Below the pieces are notes generated by a model. The model was given only the letters and a program-made list of their open reading frames with translations, was not told the DNA's origin and did no database searches. Shown here in pieces: positions 43,296 to 52,056 of a DNA stretch of 64,000 nucleotides. Each line of letters starts with the position of its first letter. The first letter of the stretch is position 1. The position numbers were made by a program, and so were the translations under genes. This stretch comes from an uncultured Collinsella sp. (GTDB taxonomy: Bacteria; Actinomycetota; Coriobacteriia; Coriobacteriales; Coriobacteriaceae): contig UQZM01000001.1 in NCBI GenBank assembly GCA_900545615.1, positions 44,469-108,468 of the forward strand, in the 5' to 3' direction.

Positions 43296-44135
43296 TTAGC
43301 GGACCGGTATCGCGATCCTCGTCACATACGCCCCCGGGTCGTCGCTGATGATGTCGTCGATCAGGGCGATCTCGCGCGAGGGACCGGCGGGTGTCAGGTT
43401 GCGCTCGCGCATATAGCTGAGCAGCTGCTCATAGCGTGGGGTTGCTTGCCCGTGCGTGCCGCGAAAGCTAATGGTCAGGCGGCGCGCGGCGGGTCGCGTC
43501 TCGAGGTCGCCCACGTAATCATCGGTGTCATCGAGCAGCAAAAAGACCTCGTCGTAGCCATCAAAGTCGCCGGCGGCGAGGCGCTCGGCGCTAATCCCAA
43601 CGCCCAAGTTGCCCAGAAAGACAAAGGTCTCGTGCTGGCCCTTCTGCAGCTGACGAATCTGCCACTCCAGCGCATAGGCGTCGGTAGGCTTGACGCGTTC
43701 GCGCAATACGGCGCAGCGAAGCTCGGGCGCATCGATTGCGCAAATGGTATCGAGCTCGGTGTTCAGGGCATTGTGAAGCAGGGCAAGCCGGTTGTCGATC
43801 TTGCGCGACACGCGCTCCAGCTCGCGGCGCTTGCGCTCGATGAGCTCCTGCTGCTGAGCCAGCTGCCGCTGCATAAGGTTCACGTCGCGCGTGGTCACAA
43901 ACTCACGGATTAGCGCGAGCGGCAAGTCGAGAACACGCAGGTGGCTGATGGTGTTGAGAGTGGAGAGCTGCCGCGATCCGTAGTAGCGGTACCCACTCGC
44001 CGGATCGATGTGTGCCGGGTCCAGCAAGCCCATCTGCTCGTAATGGCGCAACGTGCCCACGCTTAGGTTAAACAAGCGCGCCACCTCGCCAATGCGGAGC
44101 AGACCCTCGGTATGTTCAGTTGGCGAGTCGGTCAT
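43296..44135 (-). CDS. MerR-family regulator with GyrI-like effector domain
   Basis: Regulator of 279 residues. N-terminal MerR winged helix (IGEVARLFNLSVGTLRHYEQMGLLDPAHIDPASGYRYY), a coiled coil (about residues 95-135, MQRQLAQQQELIERKRRELERV), and a C-terminal GyrI/BmrR-like ligand-binding region. GAAAGGAGC precedes the ATG at 44135. It lies 61 bp downstream of the MATE exporter on the same strand, and the MATE promoter has the 19-bp spacer dyad typical of MerR control. Probably a drug-responsive activator of the exporter and of itself. Confidence 0.87.
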   Translation of the reverse strand: MTDSPTEHTEGLLRIGEVARLFNLSVGTLRHYEQMGLLDPAHIDPASGYRYYGSRQLSTLNTISHLRVLDLPLALIREFVTTRDVNLMQRQLAQQQELIERKRRELERVSRKIDNRLALLHNALNTELDTICAIDAPELRCAVLRERVKPTDAYALEWQIRQLQKGQHETFVFLGNLGVGISAERLAAGDFDGYDEVFLLLDDTDDYVGDLETRPAARRLTISFRGTHGQATPRYEQLLSYMRERNLTPAGPSREIALIDDIISDDPGAYVTRIAIPVR

Positions 44136-44196
44136 GGCGCCGCTCCTTTCAATGGACGGGGAAGGGGCGCCGAGGTCGTACGACGCAAACGATCCT

Positions 44197-45543
44197 CTAC
44201 GCTGCCAACTTGTCAAAAGCCCCGCGTCGGTTGAGCACGGTAAACGCGACAACACAGATGACTGCCGACAGAATGGACCCGCACGGCGAGGCGATGCCCA
44301 TGGGAAACAACGTTTCGGAATAGGCGTTCGACAGCAGCCACGCGCCCGGCACGCGAATGAGCGCCACGGCCAGCACGTTGTGCGCAAAGCCGATGTAGCT
44401 CTTGCCATACGCAGCGAAAAAGCCGCTAAAGCAAATGTGGATGCCGGCAAAAATCGCGTCGAAAATGTAGCTGCGCATATAGCCGGTACCGGCGGCGACC
44501 ACCGCGGCGTCCTTGGCAAAAAAGCCAATAAACGCCGGCGCCACCAGCCACATCAGCACCGTGATCAGGCAGCCGTACACCACCGAGATGGTCATGGCGT
44601 CCTTGAGCACCTGACGCGCACGGTTGCCCTTTCCCGCGCCGGCGTTTTGCGCCGTGAGCGCGCTGACGGTGGCGCCCATGGAGCTCGGCACAATGAACAA
44701 AAAGCTGATCATCTTTTCGACCAGGCCCACGGCGGCGGCGTCGACCAGGCCGCGATGGTTGGCGATGACGGTGATAAACATAAACGCCACCTGGATGCAG
44801 CCGTCCTGCACAGCCACGGGCACGCCGATTTTAAGAATGCTGCCGAGCACCTCGGGCTGGGGGCGCAGGTCGCTGCGCTTAACGTGGATGTTTGTGCGAC
44901 GGCTCTTGAGCCACACGAGCGCGAGGGCAACGCTGGCCGTCTGCGCGGTCACCGTGCCGAGCGCTGCGCCCACGGGGCCGAGCCCCATGTGACCGATAAA
45001 CAGAAAATCGAGCGCGATGTTGATGATGCACGCCACGCCGATCACGTACATGGGCGAGCGCGAATCGCCCAGCCCGCGAAAGATGGCCGAAAGAATGTTG
45101 TACGCGGCGATAAAGGGAATGCCGATAAAGCAGATACGCAGGTAGGCGGCAGTGCCTTCGACCGCCTCGGCCGGCGTGCCAATGAGTGCCACAATCTGCG
45201 GACACAGTGCAAGCAGGACAGCGGCCAGCACCACCGAGACACCCATAAAGAGCGTGATGGTGTTGCCGATGGCGGTCTCGGCGCGGTCAAACCGGCGCGA
45301 GCCCACGGCGTGGCCGACGATGACCGTCGTTCCCATGGCCAGACCCACGAGCGTCACGGTAATGATATAGAGCGTCTGCGCGCCGTTGCCCACGGCGGTG
45401 ATGCCGGCGGCGCCGCTAAACTGCCCCATCATGTACAGGTCGGCCATGCCGTAGAGCATCTGCAAAAAGTACGAGAGCATATAAGGCAGGGCAAAGACCG
45501 CGATGGTCTTGAGGACATTGCCGCGTGTGAGGTCATGTTCCAT
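44197..45543 (-). CDS. MATE-family multidrug efflux transporter
   Basis: Inner-membrane cation/drug antiporter of 448 residues with about twelve hydrophobic segments. The start FALPYMLSYFLQMLYGMADLYMMGQF and the mid-protein VGRAVGSRR-like GHAVGSRRFDRAETAI are typical of the NorM/DinF clade. It starts at the ATG 45543 and is followed by a MerR regulator gene. The opposite strand carries a heterodimeric ABC exporter, so this is a drug-export locus. The transported compounds are unknown. Confidence 0.9.
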   Translation of the reverse strand: MEHDLTRGNVLKTIAVFALPYMLSYFLQMLYGMADLYMMGQFSGAAGITAVGNGAQTLYIITVTLVGLAMGTTVIVGHAVGSRRFDRAETAIGNTITLFMGVSVVLAAVLLALCPQIVALIGTPAEAVEGTAAYLRICFIGIPFIAAYNILSAIFRGLGDSRSPMYVIGVACIINIALDFLFIGHMGLGPVGAALGTVTAQTASVALALVWLKSRRTNIHVKRSDLRPQPEVLGSILKIGVPVAVQDGCIQVAFMFITVIANHRGLVDAAAVGLVEKMISFLFIVPSSMGATVSALTAQNAGAGKGNRARQVLKDAMTISVVYGCLITVLMWLVAPAFIGFFAKDAAVVAAGTGYMRSYIFDAIFAGIHICFSGFFAAYGKSYIGFAHNVLAVALIRVPGAWLLSNAYSETLFPMGIASPCGSILSAVICVVAFTVLNRRGAFDKLAA

Positions 45544-45583
45544 GGGCGGGGCTTTCTGGCTTGGGTCGTTTACGTACCAGTGT

Positions 45584-45614
45584 AGTGAAAACCCTACAAC
45601 GATTGTAGAGTCAA
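45584..45614 (-). promoter_or_regulatory. MerR-type promoter of the MATE gene
   Basis: On the minus strand: TTGACT (45614-45609), a 19-bp spacer containing the dyad CTACAATCGTTGTAG, and TTCACT (45589-45584). An overlong 19-bp spacer with a central dyad is the hallmark of MerR-activated promoters. Confidence 0.78.
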
Positions 45615-45802
45615 GGTTTGTATTGGCGGCGGGGCGAAAAAGTCACGCACGCGTTCATTTCCAATTGAATACGGACATGCGTCCTGCGAGCTTGGTGCCT
45701 GCACTAGCCTTGCAGAAATCGATTTCGGAACACTTGACACCGCCGCATGGCGCGCCATAATACGTGGGTTTGCGAACAACGTTTGATGGGGGATGAACCT
45801 GC

Positions 45803-47623
45803 GTGCGCAATCTCAAGATTCTGTTTTCCTACCTGGGGGCATACCGCCGCGATGCCATACTCGGCGTGCTCTTTGTGACTGCCGAGACGGCGCTCGAGCT
45901 GTTTATTCCGGTCATCATGGCAAATATCATCGATGTGGGCGTGCCCGCGGGCGACATCAACTACATGCTGTTGCAGGGCACGTATATGTTGGTATGCGCC
46001 GCATGTTCGCTGGTACTTGGCTTAGGCTATGCGCGCACGTCCGCCCGCGTTGCCTCGGGGCTGGGCGCTAACCTACGCGAGGCCGAGTACCGCAAGATCC
46101 AGACGCTCGCTTTTGGCAATCTGGACAACTACGACGCCAGCTCGCTCGTCACGCGCATGACCACCGATATCACTGTTATTCAAAACGCCATCGGCAACGG
46201 CTTTCGCCCCATGGTGCGCGGTCCCGTGACGCTTATCGTTGGCTTGGTCTATGCGTTGGTGCTGTCGCGTCCGCTTGCTACGGTATTCGCGATCATCCTG
46301 CCGGTGCTGGCGATCGTACTGGGCGTTATTACCTACCGCGTCAGCCCGCTCTACCGCCAGCTGCAGACTTCGATGGATCACCTCAACGGCGTGGTGCAGG
46401 AGGACCTCACCGCCGTGCGCGCCGTCAAGGCGTATGTGCGCGCCGCGCACGAGGAGGCCAAGTTCGATGCCGTCAACACCGAGCTTGCGCACACGGCGAC
46501 GAAGACCTTCGGCAACGCCGTGCTCAACCTGCCGGTGTTTCAGCTGTCGATGTACGTGGCGGCGCTTTCCATTCTGTGGATCGGCGGGCGCATGATCCTT
46601 GCCGGCGAGCTCGGCGTGGGCTCGCTCACGGGCTTTATGAGCTACGTGCTGCTGATCATGAACTCGCTCATGATGGTCTCCAACGTGTTTTTGCTGCTCA
46701 CCCGCGCACTTGCCAGCGTGGAACGCATCTCGCGGGTGCTCGACGAGCGTTCGCTTATCCAAGCGCCCGACGCTGCCGCTGCTGTGCACGAGGTGGCCGA
46801 CGGAAGCATCGAGTTTCGCGATGTGTCGTTTAAGTACCGCGCGGATGCTGCCGAGGATGTGCTCGAGCATATCGACCTTCGCATCGAGAGCGGCTCGACG
46901 GTGGGCATCCTTGGCGGCACGGGCTCGGGCAAGAGCTCGCTTGTGCAGCTGATTGCGCGCCTGTACGACGCCACTGAGGGCGCCGTGCTTGTGGGCGGAC
47001 ACGACGTGCGTGACTACGACCTGGCTACCTTGCGCGACGCGGTGGGCATTGTGCTGCAAAGGAATGTGCTGTTCACGGGCACCGTGCGCGAGAACCTGCA
47101 GTGGGGAGCGCCCGATGCCACCGACGAGGAGCTGCTGCGCGCCTGCCGGGCGGCATGCGTGGACGAGTTCCTGGATCGCATCGGCGGACTCGACGGCTAT
47201 CTGGGCCAGGGCGGTGCCGGCGTCTCGGGCGGGCAGAAGCAGCGTCTGTGCATCGCGCGTACGTTGCTCAAACATCCGCGTGTGCTCATCTTTGACGATT
47301 CGACCAGCGCGGTCGATATGGCGACCGACGCCAAGATTCGTGAGCATATCGCTCAGATTCCCAATACGACGGTGATTGTCATTGCGCAGCGCATTGCGAG
47401 CGTCATGGATGCCGACCGCATTATTGTGTTGGACGACGGCCGTGTCCACGGCGTGGGAACGCATGAGGAGCTGCTGGCGGGCGATAGCATCTACCAGGAG
47501 ATTTACGCCTCGCAGATGGAGTTTGCGGGGGATGCGGGCGTCGTGGACGGCGCAAATGCCCCGTCTTCCGCCGGCCCCAACGAATCAATTCAAGCCACGG
47601 AAGGGGGTGAGCGCCATGCCTAA
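45803..47623 (+). CDS. ABC exporter subunit with degenerate catalytic site
   Basis: Fused membrane/ATPase half-transporter of 606 residues. Six membrane helices (residues about 15-310), then a nucleotide-binding domain with Walker A GGTGSGKSS, signature VSGGQKQR, and Walker B VLIFDDSTSAVD, where Asp stands in place of the catalytic Glu. This matches the non-catalytic half of heterodimeric exporters such as TM287/288 and LmrCD. GTG at 45803 follows GGGGG. Its stop codon overlaps the start of the second subunit by 8 bp, which carries a normal Glu. Confidence 0.9.
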   Translation: MRNLKILFSYLGAYRRDAILGVLFVTAETALELFIPVIMANIIDVGVPAGDINYMLLQGTYMLVCAACSLVLGLGYARTSARVASGLGANLREAEYRKIQTLAFGNLDNYDASSLVTRMTTDITVIQNAIGNGFRPMVRGPVTLIVGLVYALVLSRPLATVFAIILPVLAIVLGVITYRVSPLYRQLQTSMDHLNGVVQEDLTAVRAVKAYVRAAHEEAKFDAVNTELAHTATKTFGNAVLNLPVFQLSMYVAALSILWIGGRMILAGELGVGSLTGFMSYVLLIMNSLMMVSNVFLLLTRALASVERISRVLDERSLIQAPDAAAAVHEVADGSIEFRDVSFKYRADAAEDVLEHIDLRIESGSTVGILGGTGSGKSSLVQLIARLYDATEGAVLVGGHDVRDYDLATLRDAVGIVLQRNVLFTGTVRENLQWGAPDATDEELLRACRAACVDEFLDRIGGLDGYLGQGGAGVSGGQKQRLCIARTLLKHPRVLIFDDSTSAVDMATDAKIREHIAQIPNTTVIVIAQRIASVMDADRIIVLDDGRVHGVGTHEELLAGDSIYQEIYASQMEFAGDAGVVDGANAPSSAGPNESIQATEGGERHA

Positions 47624-49514
47624 GACATCCGCTCAGGCCCGTCCCGCCAATCTGGCGCAGACGCTCCGCCGCCTGCTCTCCTACATGGGCCACGCCAAGT
47701 TCTCGCTGCTCGCAGTGGGTGTGCTTGCCTCTGTTGCGGCCATCGCAAGCCTTGCCGGTACCTACATGGTGCGCCCCATCGTCAACGGTTTGGCAACGGG
47801 CGGCGAGGAACTGCTCGCTAAGCAGGTTATCTTTACCGCTGCCATCTACGCCGCGGGCGTGCTCTCGGCTCTGGGCTACTCGCAGATTATGGTGCGCGCG
47901 GCCCAGCGCGTGGTCTCCGATATCCGCCGCGACCTGTTTGCGCACATCCAGACGCTGCCGCTCAGTTACTTCGACAGCACGCGCTCAGGCGACATCATGA
48001 GTTTCTTTACCAACGACGTCGACACCGTCTCCGAGGCGCTCAACAACAGCTTTGCCAACGTGATTCAGGCGAGCATCCAGGTGGTCGGCACCACGGCCAT
48101 GCTCATCATCCTCAACTGGCAGCTCACGATTATCACGCTCGTGTGCGATGTGGCCATTGTGCTGTACGCGCGCTACTCGGGCATGCGTTCCAAGCGCTTT
48201 TTTGCCGCCCAACAGGCGTCGCTGGGCGATTTGGACGGATATATCGAAGAGATGGTCTCGGGCCAAAAGGTCATCAAGGTCTTTAGTCACGAACAGGCCA
48301 ACGTGGCTGGTTTTGACGCACGCAACCAAGAGCTGCGCCGCACCGGTGGTGCCGCGCAGGCCTACGCCAACTCGATGGTTCCCATGACCGTGGTGATCGG
48401 CTATGCCAACTACGCCATCGTTGCGGTGGCAGGCGGCATGCTCTGCATCAACGGTCTGGCCGATGTAGGTGCGCTCGCAAGTTACCTGGTCTTTGTGCGT
48501 CAGGCCGCCATGCCCATCAACCAGTTTACGCAGCTGGGCAACTTTTTGCTCAACGCGCTGGCCGGTGCCGAGCGCCTGTTTGCCGCCATGGACCTTAAGC
48601 TCGAGGTGGACGAGGGCTGCGTGGAGCTGGTGCAGACGGGCGACGCCGCGTGGGCGTGGAAGATTCCCGAGGGCCAGGGCGTGGGCACATATGGGCACCT
48701 GCACGACGTGGCCGCTGTTGATGAGTCGGGCCGCGCGGTGGCTGCCGACGGTACCGAGCTCACGTGCGGCTTGGTCCCGCTTGCCGGCGACGTGCGCTTC
48801 CATGCCGTGGACTTTTCCTACGTGCCGGGCACGCGCGTGCTCACGGACCTCAACCTGTTTGCCAAGCCGGGACAAAAGATCGCTTTTGTGGGTTCGACGG
48901 GCGCCGGAAAGACGACCATCACCAACCTCATCAACCGCTTCTACGAGGTCGATGACGGCGAGATCACGTACGACGGCATCGACGTCAAGCACATCGCCAA
49001 GGCCAGCCTGCGCGGGTCGCTCGGCATTGTGCTGCAGGATACGCACCTGTTTAGCGGCACCATTGCGCAGAATATCCGCTTTGGCAAGCTCGACGCGACC
49101 GACGAGGAAGTGCGCGCTGCCGCCGAGGCCGCCTGCGCCGACTCGTTTATCCGCCGCTTGCCACAAGGCTACGACACGCCGGTTACGGCCGATGGTGCCA
49201 ACCTGTCACAGGGCCAGCGGCAGCTGCTCGCTATCGCGCGCGTGGCCGTGGCCGATCCGCCGGTGCTCATCCTGGACGAGGCGACAAGCTCCATCGACAC
49301 GCGCACCGAAAAGCTCATCGAGCGCGGCATGGACCGCATCATGCGCGGACGCACCACGTTTATGATCGCGCACCGCCTGTCCACCGTCCGCGACGCCGAC
49401 GCCATCATGGTCCTCGAACACGGCCGCATCATCGAGCGCGGCACGCACGAAGAGCTGCTCGCCCAGCACGGCGAGTACTGGCAGCTGGCGCATGGCTTAA
49501 AAGAGCTGGATTAA
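47616..49514 (+). CDS. ABC exporter subunit, catalytic partner
   Basis: Second half-transporter, about 632 residues. Six membrane helices, then an insert (about residues 335-385, containing VGTYGHLHDVAAVDESGRAV) before the ATPase domain. Walker A is GSTGAGKTT, signature LSQGQRQ, Walker B VLILDEATSSID with the catalytic Glu. AAGGGGGTGAG precedes the ATG at 47616, which lies inside the previous gene's end. Together the two subunits should make one exporter with one active and one degenerate ATP site. Neighbouring MATE and MerR genes suggest drug or lipid export. Confidence 0.92.
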   Translation: MPKTSAQARPANLAQTLRRLLSYMGHAKFSLLAVGVLASVAAIASLAGTYMVRPIVNGLATGGEELLAKQVIFTAAIYAAGVLSALGYSQIMVRAAQRVVSDIRRDLFAHIQTLPLSYFDSTRSGDIMSFFTNDVDTVSEALNNSFANVIQASIQVVGTTAMLIILNWQLTIITLVCDVAIVLYARYSGMRSKRFFAAQQASLGDLDGYIEEMVSGQKVIKVFSHEQANVAGFDARNQELRRTGGAAQAYANSMVPMTVVIGYANYAIVAVAGGMLCINGLADVGALASYLVFVRQAAMPINQFTQLGNFLLNALAGAERLFAAMDLKLEVDEGCVELVQTGDAAWAWKIPEGQGVGTYGHLHDVAAVDESGRAVAADGTELTCGLVPLAGDVRFHAVDFSYVPGTRVLTDLNLFAKPGQKIAFVGSTGAGKTTITNLINRFYEVDDGEITYDGIDVKHIAKASLRGSLGIVLQDTHLFSGTIAQNIRFGKLDATDEEVRAAAEAACADSFIRRLPQGYDTPVTADGANLSQGQRQLLAIARVAVADPPVLILDEATSSIDTRTEKLIERGMDRIMRGRTTFMIAHRLSTVRDADAIMVLEHGRIIERGTHEELLAQHGEYWQLAHGLKELD

Positions 49515-49558
49515 CCCGTTCGAGCACGATGCTTTGATCCCTCCGTGCCCCTCACCTC

Positions 49559-49623
49559 AAACCATCACAACATTCGACGTTTTTTGCCAAAATCGGGAAA
49601 AGCATCGGATGTTGTGATGGTTT
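49559..49623. repeat. AAACCATCACAACATTCGACG hairpin, copy 1
   Basis: 65-bp hairpin: arm AAACCATCACAACATTCGA pairs with TCGGATGTTGTGATGGTTT around a loop containing GCCAAAATCGGGAAAAGC. A near-identical copy lies at 50801, on the other side of the next gene. Confidence 0.85.
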
Positions 49624-49724
49624 TTCTGCCACTTGACCGGGTGGAATCGCTTTCTTGCGCACGAAGGTGTGCGGACCCGTGGGCAGGGGAATAAGGTTGG
49701 TTATCCGACTCCATTGGAGGGCTC

Positions 49725-50762
49725 ATGGACCTGCCGATCGTCCTGTCCCATAAGACTGCCTGGCTGTACCACAACGTGGCGCGCCCGTCCGAGCCGCTCT
49801 CGCGAGCAAGCAGCCTATACGATGAGGACTCGCTTGCCAACGAGGCGGAGCTGACCGCGAGCCTGCCCAAATTGGGACTCGATGCCAAGGGGCTGAGGGC
49901 TTCAACGGCAGTTGGGATCGTTACCGACTATCTGGTCTCGATCGGTATTCCACGAGAAGAGCTCGATCATATCGACACGCTCGTCAACTTCGATTTTGAG
50001 CGCTCGACGCCGGCTGGATTTAGGTGCCACGTGTTTGGAGCGCCGGTACCTCCAGGCCATCTTATCGAGGTGGCAGAGGGCCTTCTGGTGGTTGATGAGG
50101 CCATGTGCTTTGTCCAAGCGGGTTCGTGGATGAGCGAGCCCGAACAGCTGGAATATGGCTACGAAATCTGCGCCCGATACCATTTGAATCATCTGTCGAC
50201 AGGCGATTATATCGAGATGGGGAAGAGGTATACCGTTGCCGACTTGATTGCCTATTGCAATGAGAACCGATCTCGTCAGGGGGCTATACGCGCGGCCGCT
50301 GTGCTCAAACGCGTGCACGATGGCGCGCGGTCGCCCATGGAGACGGCCACCGCAATCATGGTCGTAGCGAAACGTTCCCAGGGCGGGCTGGGATACACCA
50401 AGATCGAGCTCAACCATCGGGTCGATGTTCCCAACGAGTTCAAGTATCTCGCAAAGGCCGGGTATTTCGAGATCGACGTATATGCGCCAGCGAGTGGTAC
50501 GGGGATTGAATACAACGGCTCGGACCATCTTGATAAACAGCGCAGCGCGTCGGATGCGGAGCGTATGACCGTGCTGAGCGCGCTGGGCTTTAGGATGATC
50601 GTCCTCACCGGGACTCAGTTTGCCCACCAGCTGCAATTGCATCGGGCGATGAACGCCATCGCACTCGCTATGGGCCTTAAGTGCGACCGAAGCGAAGCGT
50701 TCCAGAAACGTCAAAACGACCTGCGAGAATTCGTGATTCGGCACTGGGACGGCGGCCTTTAG
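49725..50762 (+). CDS. Hypothetical protein with DUF559/PD-(D/E)XK-like C-terminal domain
   Basis: Protein of 345 residues. The N-terminal two thirds is not recognised. The C-terminal part carries YFEIDVYAP, then GIEYNGSDHLDKQRSASDAER and ALGFRMIVLTGTQ. This is the strand order of DUF559/Vsr-type nucleases, with Asn where an acidic residue is often found in the EXDG position. GGAGGG precedes the ATG. The gene is flanked by two copies of a 65-bp hairpin and has somewhat lower GC, so it may be an acquired cassette. Nuclease activity is unproven. Confidence 0.65.
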   Translation: MDLPIVLSHKTAWLYHNVARPSEPLSRASSLYDEDSLANEAELTASLPKLGLDAKGLRASTAVGIVTDYLVSIGIPREELDHIDTLVNFDFERSTPAGFRCHVFGAPVPPGHLIEVAEGLLVVDEAMCFVQAGSWMSEPEQLEYGYEICARYHLNHLSTGDYIEMGKRYTVADLIAYCNENRSRQGAIRAAAVLKRVHDGARSPMETATAIMVVAKRSQGGLGYTKIELNHRVDVPNEFKYLAKAGYFEIDVYAPASGTGIEYNGSDHLDKQRSASDAERMTVLSALGFRMIVLTGTQFAHQLQLHRAMNAIALAMGLKCDRSEAFQKRQNDLREFVIRHWDGGL

Positions 50763-50800
50763 GGGCGCTTTGGTCCTTCTACGGGGTGCTGCGGGCAGGC

Positions 50801-50865
50801 AAACCATCACAACATTCGACGTTTTTCGCCAAAATCGGGAAAAGCATCGAATGCTGTGATGGTTT
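50801..50865. repeat. AAACCATCACAACATTCGACG hairpin, copy 2
   Basis: Same 65-bp hairpin as at 49559 with three or four substitutions, including one that changes a stem pair (GATGTTGT to AATGCTGT) with the opposite arm unchanged. It lies between the nuclease-like gene and moaA. Confidence 0.85.
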
Positions 50866-50996
50866 GTGTGCTGAGGATGGGCTTGGAAAGTCCGTTTTGC
50901 TCGAAGCGACTGTCCTGTCGTACGGGTGTCGGCATGATTTTCCCGTGGGGTATTATGTTTTCCGAAGAATAAAACACCGCGTGAGGGGAGGGCCGC

Positions 50997-52052
50997 GTGG
51001 ACGAGCGCGTGCAACATGACGGTTTTGGCCGCGATATCAACTACCTGCGCATTGCCGTTACTGACAAGTGCAATTTCCGCTGCATTTACTGCATGCCTGC
51101 CGACGGCGTGGCGCCGCGCGCGCATGACGAGCTGCTCAGTGCCGAGGAAATCGCCCGCTTTGTGCGTCTGGTGGCGGGGGAGGGCATTCACCGCGTGCGC
51201 CTGACGGGTGGCGAGCCGCTGGTCAGCCGCCGCATTATTCCGCTCATTCGTGACATTCGTGCGATCCCGCAGGTCGAGGATATCTCGCTCACCACCAACG
51301 GTGCCCTGCTGCCCAAGCTGGCGCCGCAGCTTAAAGATGCCGGGCTTAACCGCGTCAACATCTCCCTCGATACGCTCGACCCCTTGCTGTTTGGAAAGAT
51401 CACGCGTCTAGGTCGACTCGAGCAGACCATGGCTGGCATCGACGCGGCGCTGGCTTGGGGCTTTGAGCCCGTTAAGGTCAACTGCGTTGTAGTGCGTCGG
51501 CTCAACCAGGATGTGGCGGCCCTCGCGCGGCTCACGCTCGACCGCCCCATCCATCTGCGCTTTATCGAATATATGCCCATCGGAGACGAGCACACGAGCT
51601 CGCATTGCGCCGTGGATCCGCATGCGCCCGCGCTCAATCCCGAGCTGTGGGACGCGAGCGATACCGTGCCGAGCGACGAGCTGCGGGCGCGCATCAATGC
51701 CGGGGCCACCGCGGCGGGACTGGGCGAGCTTGAGCCGCTCGACATCAACGACGCTCCTGCCGGCGCGGGCCCCGCGCGCTACTGGCACTTTCCGGGCGCG
51801 GCGGGAACGGTCGGCTTTATCAGCGCCATGTCCAACCATTTTTGTGCGAATTGCAACCGTCTGCGCCTGACGGCTGATGGCAACGTGCGTCCGTGCCTGT
51901 TCAGCGATGCCGAGTATTCGGTGCGCGAGGCGCTACGCCGTGGTGATGATATGCAGGTGCTTTCGATTTGGCGCGATGCCGTGGCCCACAAACCGCAGGA
52001 ACACGCGATAATTGAGGGCACGCAACGATTTATGTCCCAAATCGGAGGATGA
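50997..52052 (+). CDS. moaA: GTP 3',8-cyclase (molybdenum cofactor)
   Basis: Radical-SAM enzyme of 351 residues for the first step of molybdopterin synthesis. N-terminal cluster motif CNFRCIYC (residues about 23-30), GGEPLV SAM-contact region, and the C-terminal second cluster with FCANCNRLRLTADGNVRPCLF. GTG at 50997 follows GAGGGGAG. The gene is followed, 4 bases later, by a moaC-mobB fusion. The pairing implies molybdoenzymes elsewhere in the genome. MoaC partner in the same transcript completes the first two-enzyme step. Confidence 0.94.
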   Translation: MDERVQHDGFGRDINYLRIAVTDKCNFRCIYCMPADGVAPRAHDELLSAEEIARFVRLVAGEGIHRVRLTGGEPLVSRRIIPLIRDIRAIPQVEDISLTTNGALLPKLAPQLKDAGLNRVNISLDTLDPLLFGKITRLGRLEQTMAGIDAALAWGFEPVKVNCVVVRRLNQDVAALARLTLDRPIHLRFIEYMPIGDEHTSSHCAVDPHAPALNPELWDASDTVPSDELRARINAGATAAGLGELEPLDINDAPAGAGPARYWHFPGAAGTVGFISAMSNHFCANCNRLRLTADGNVRPCLFSDAEYSVREALRRGDDMQVLSIWRDAVAHKPQEHAIIEGTQRFMSQIGG

Positions 52053-52056
52053 TCAT

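Noticed and set aside
49725..50762. AbiEi-type antitoxin or restriction enzyme
   Set aside because: No partner toxin or methylase gene adjoins it, and only the C-terminal nuclease-like motifs can be seen.
49558..50866. Insertion sequence bounded by the twin hairpins
   Set aside because: The enclosed protein has no transposase motifs, and the hairpins are direct rather than inverted termini.
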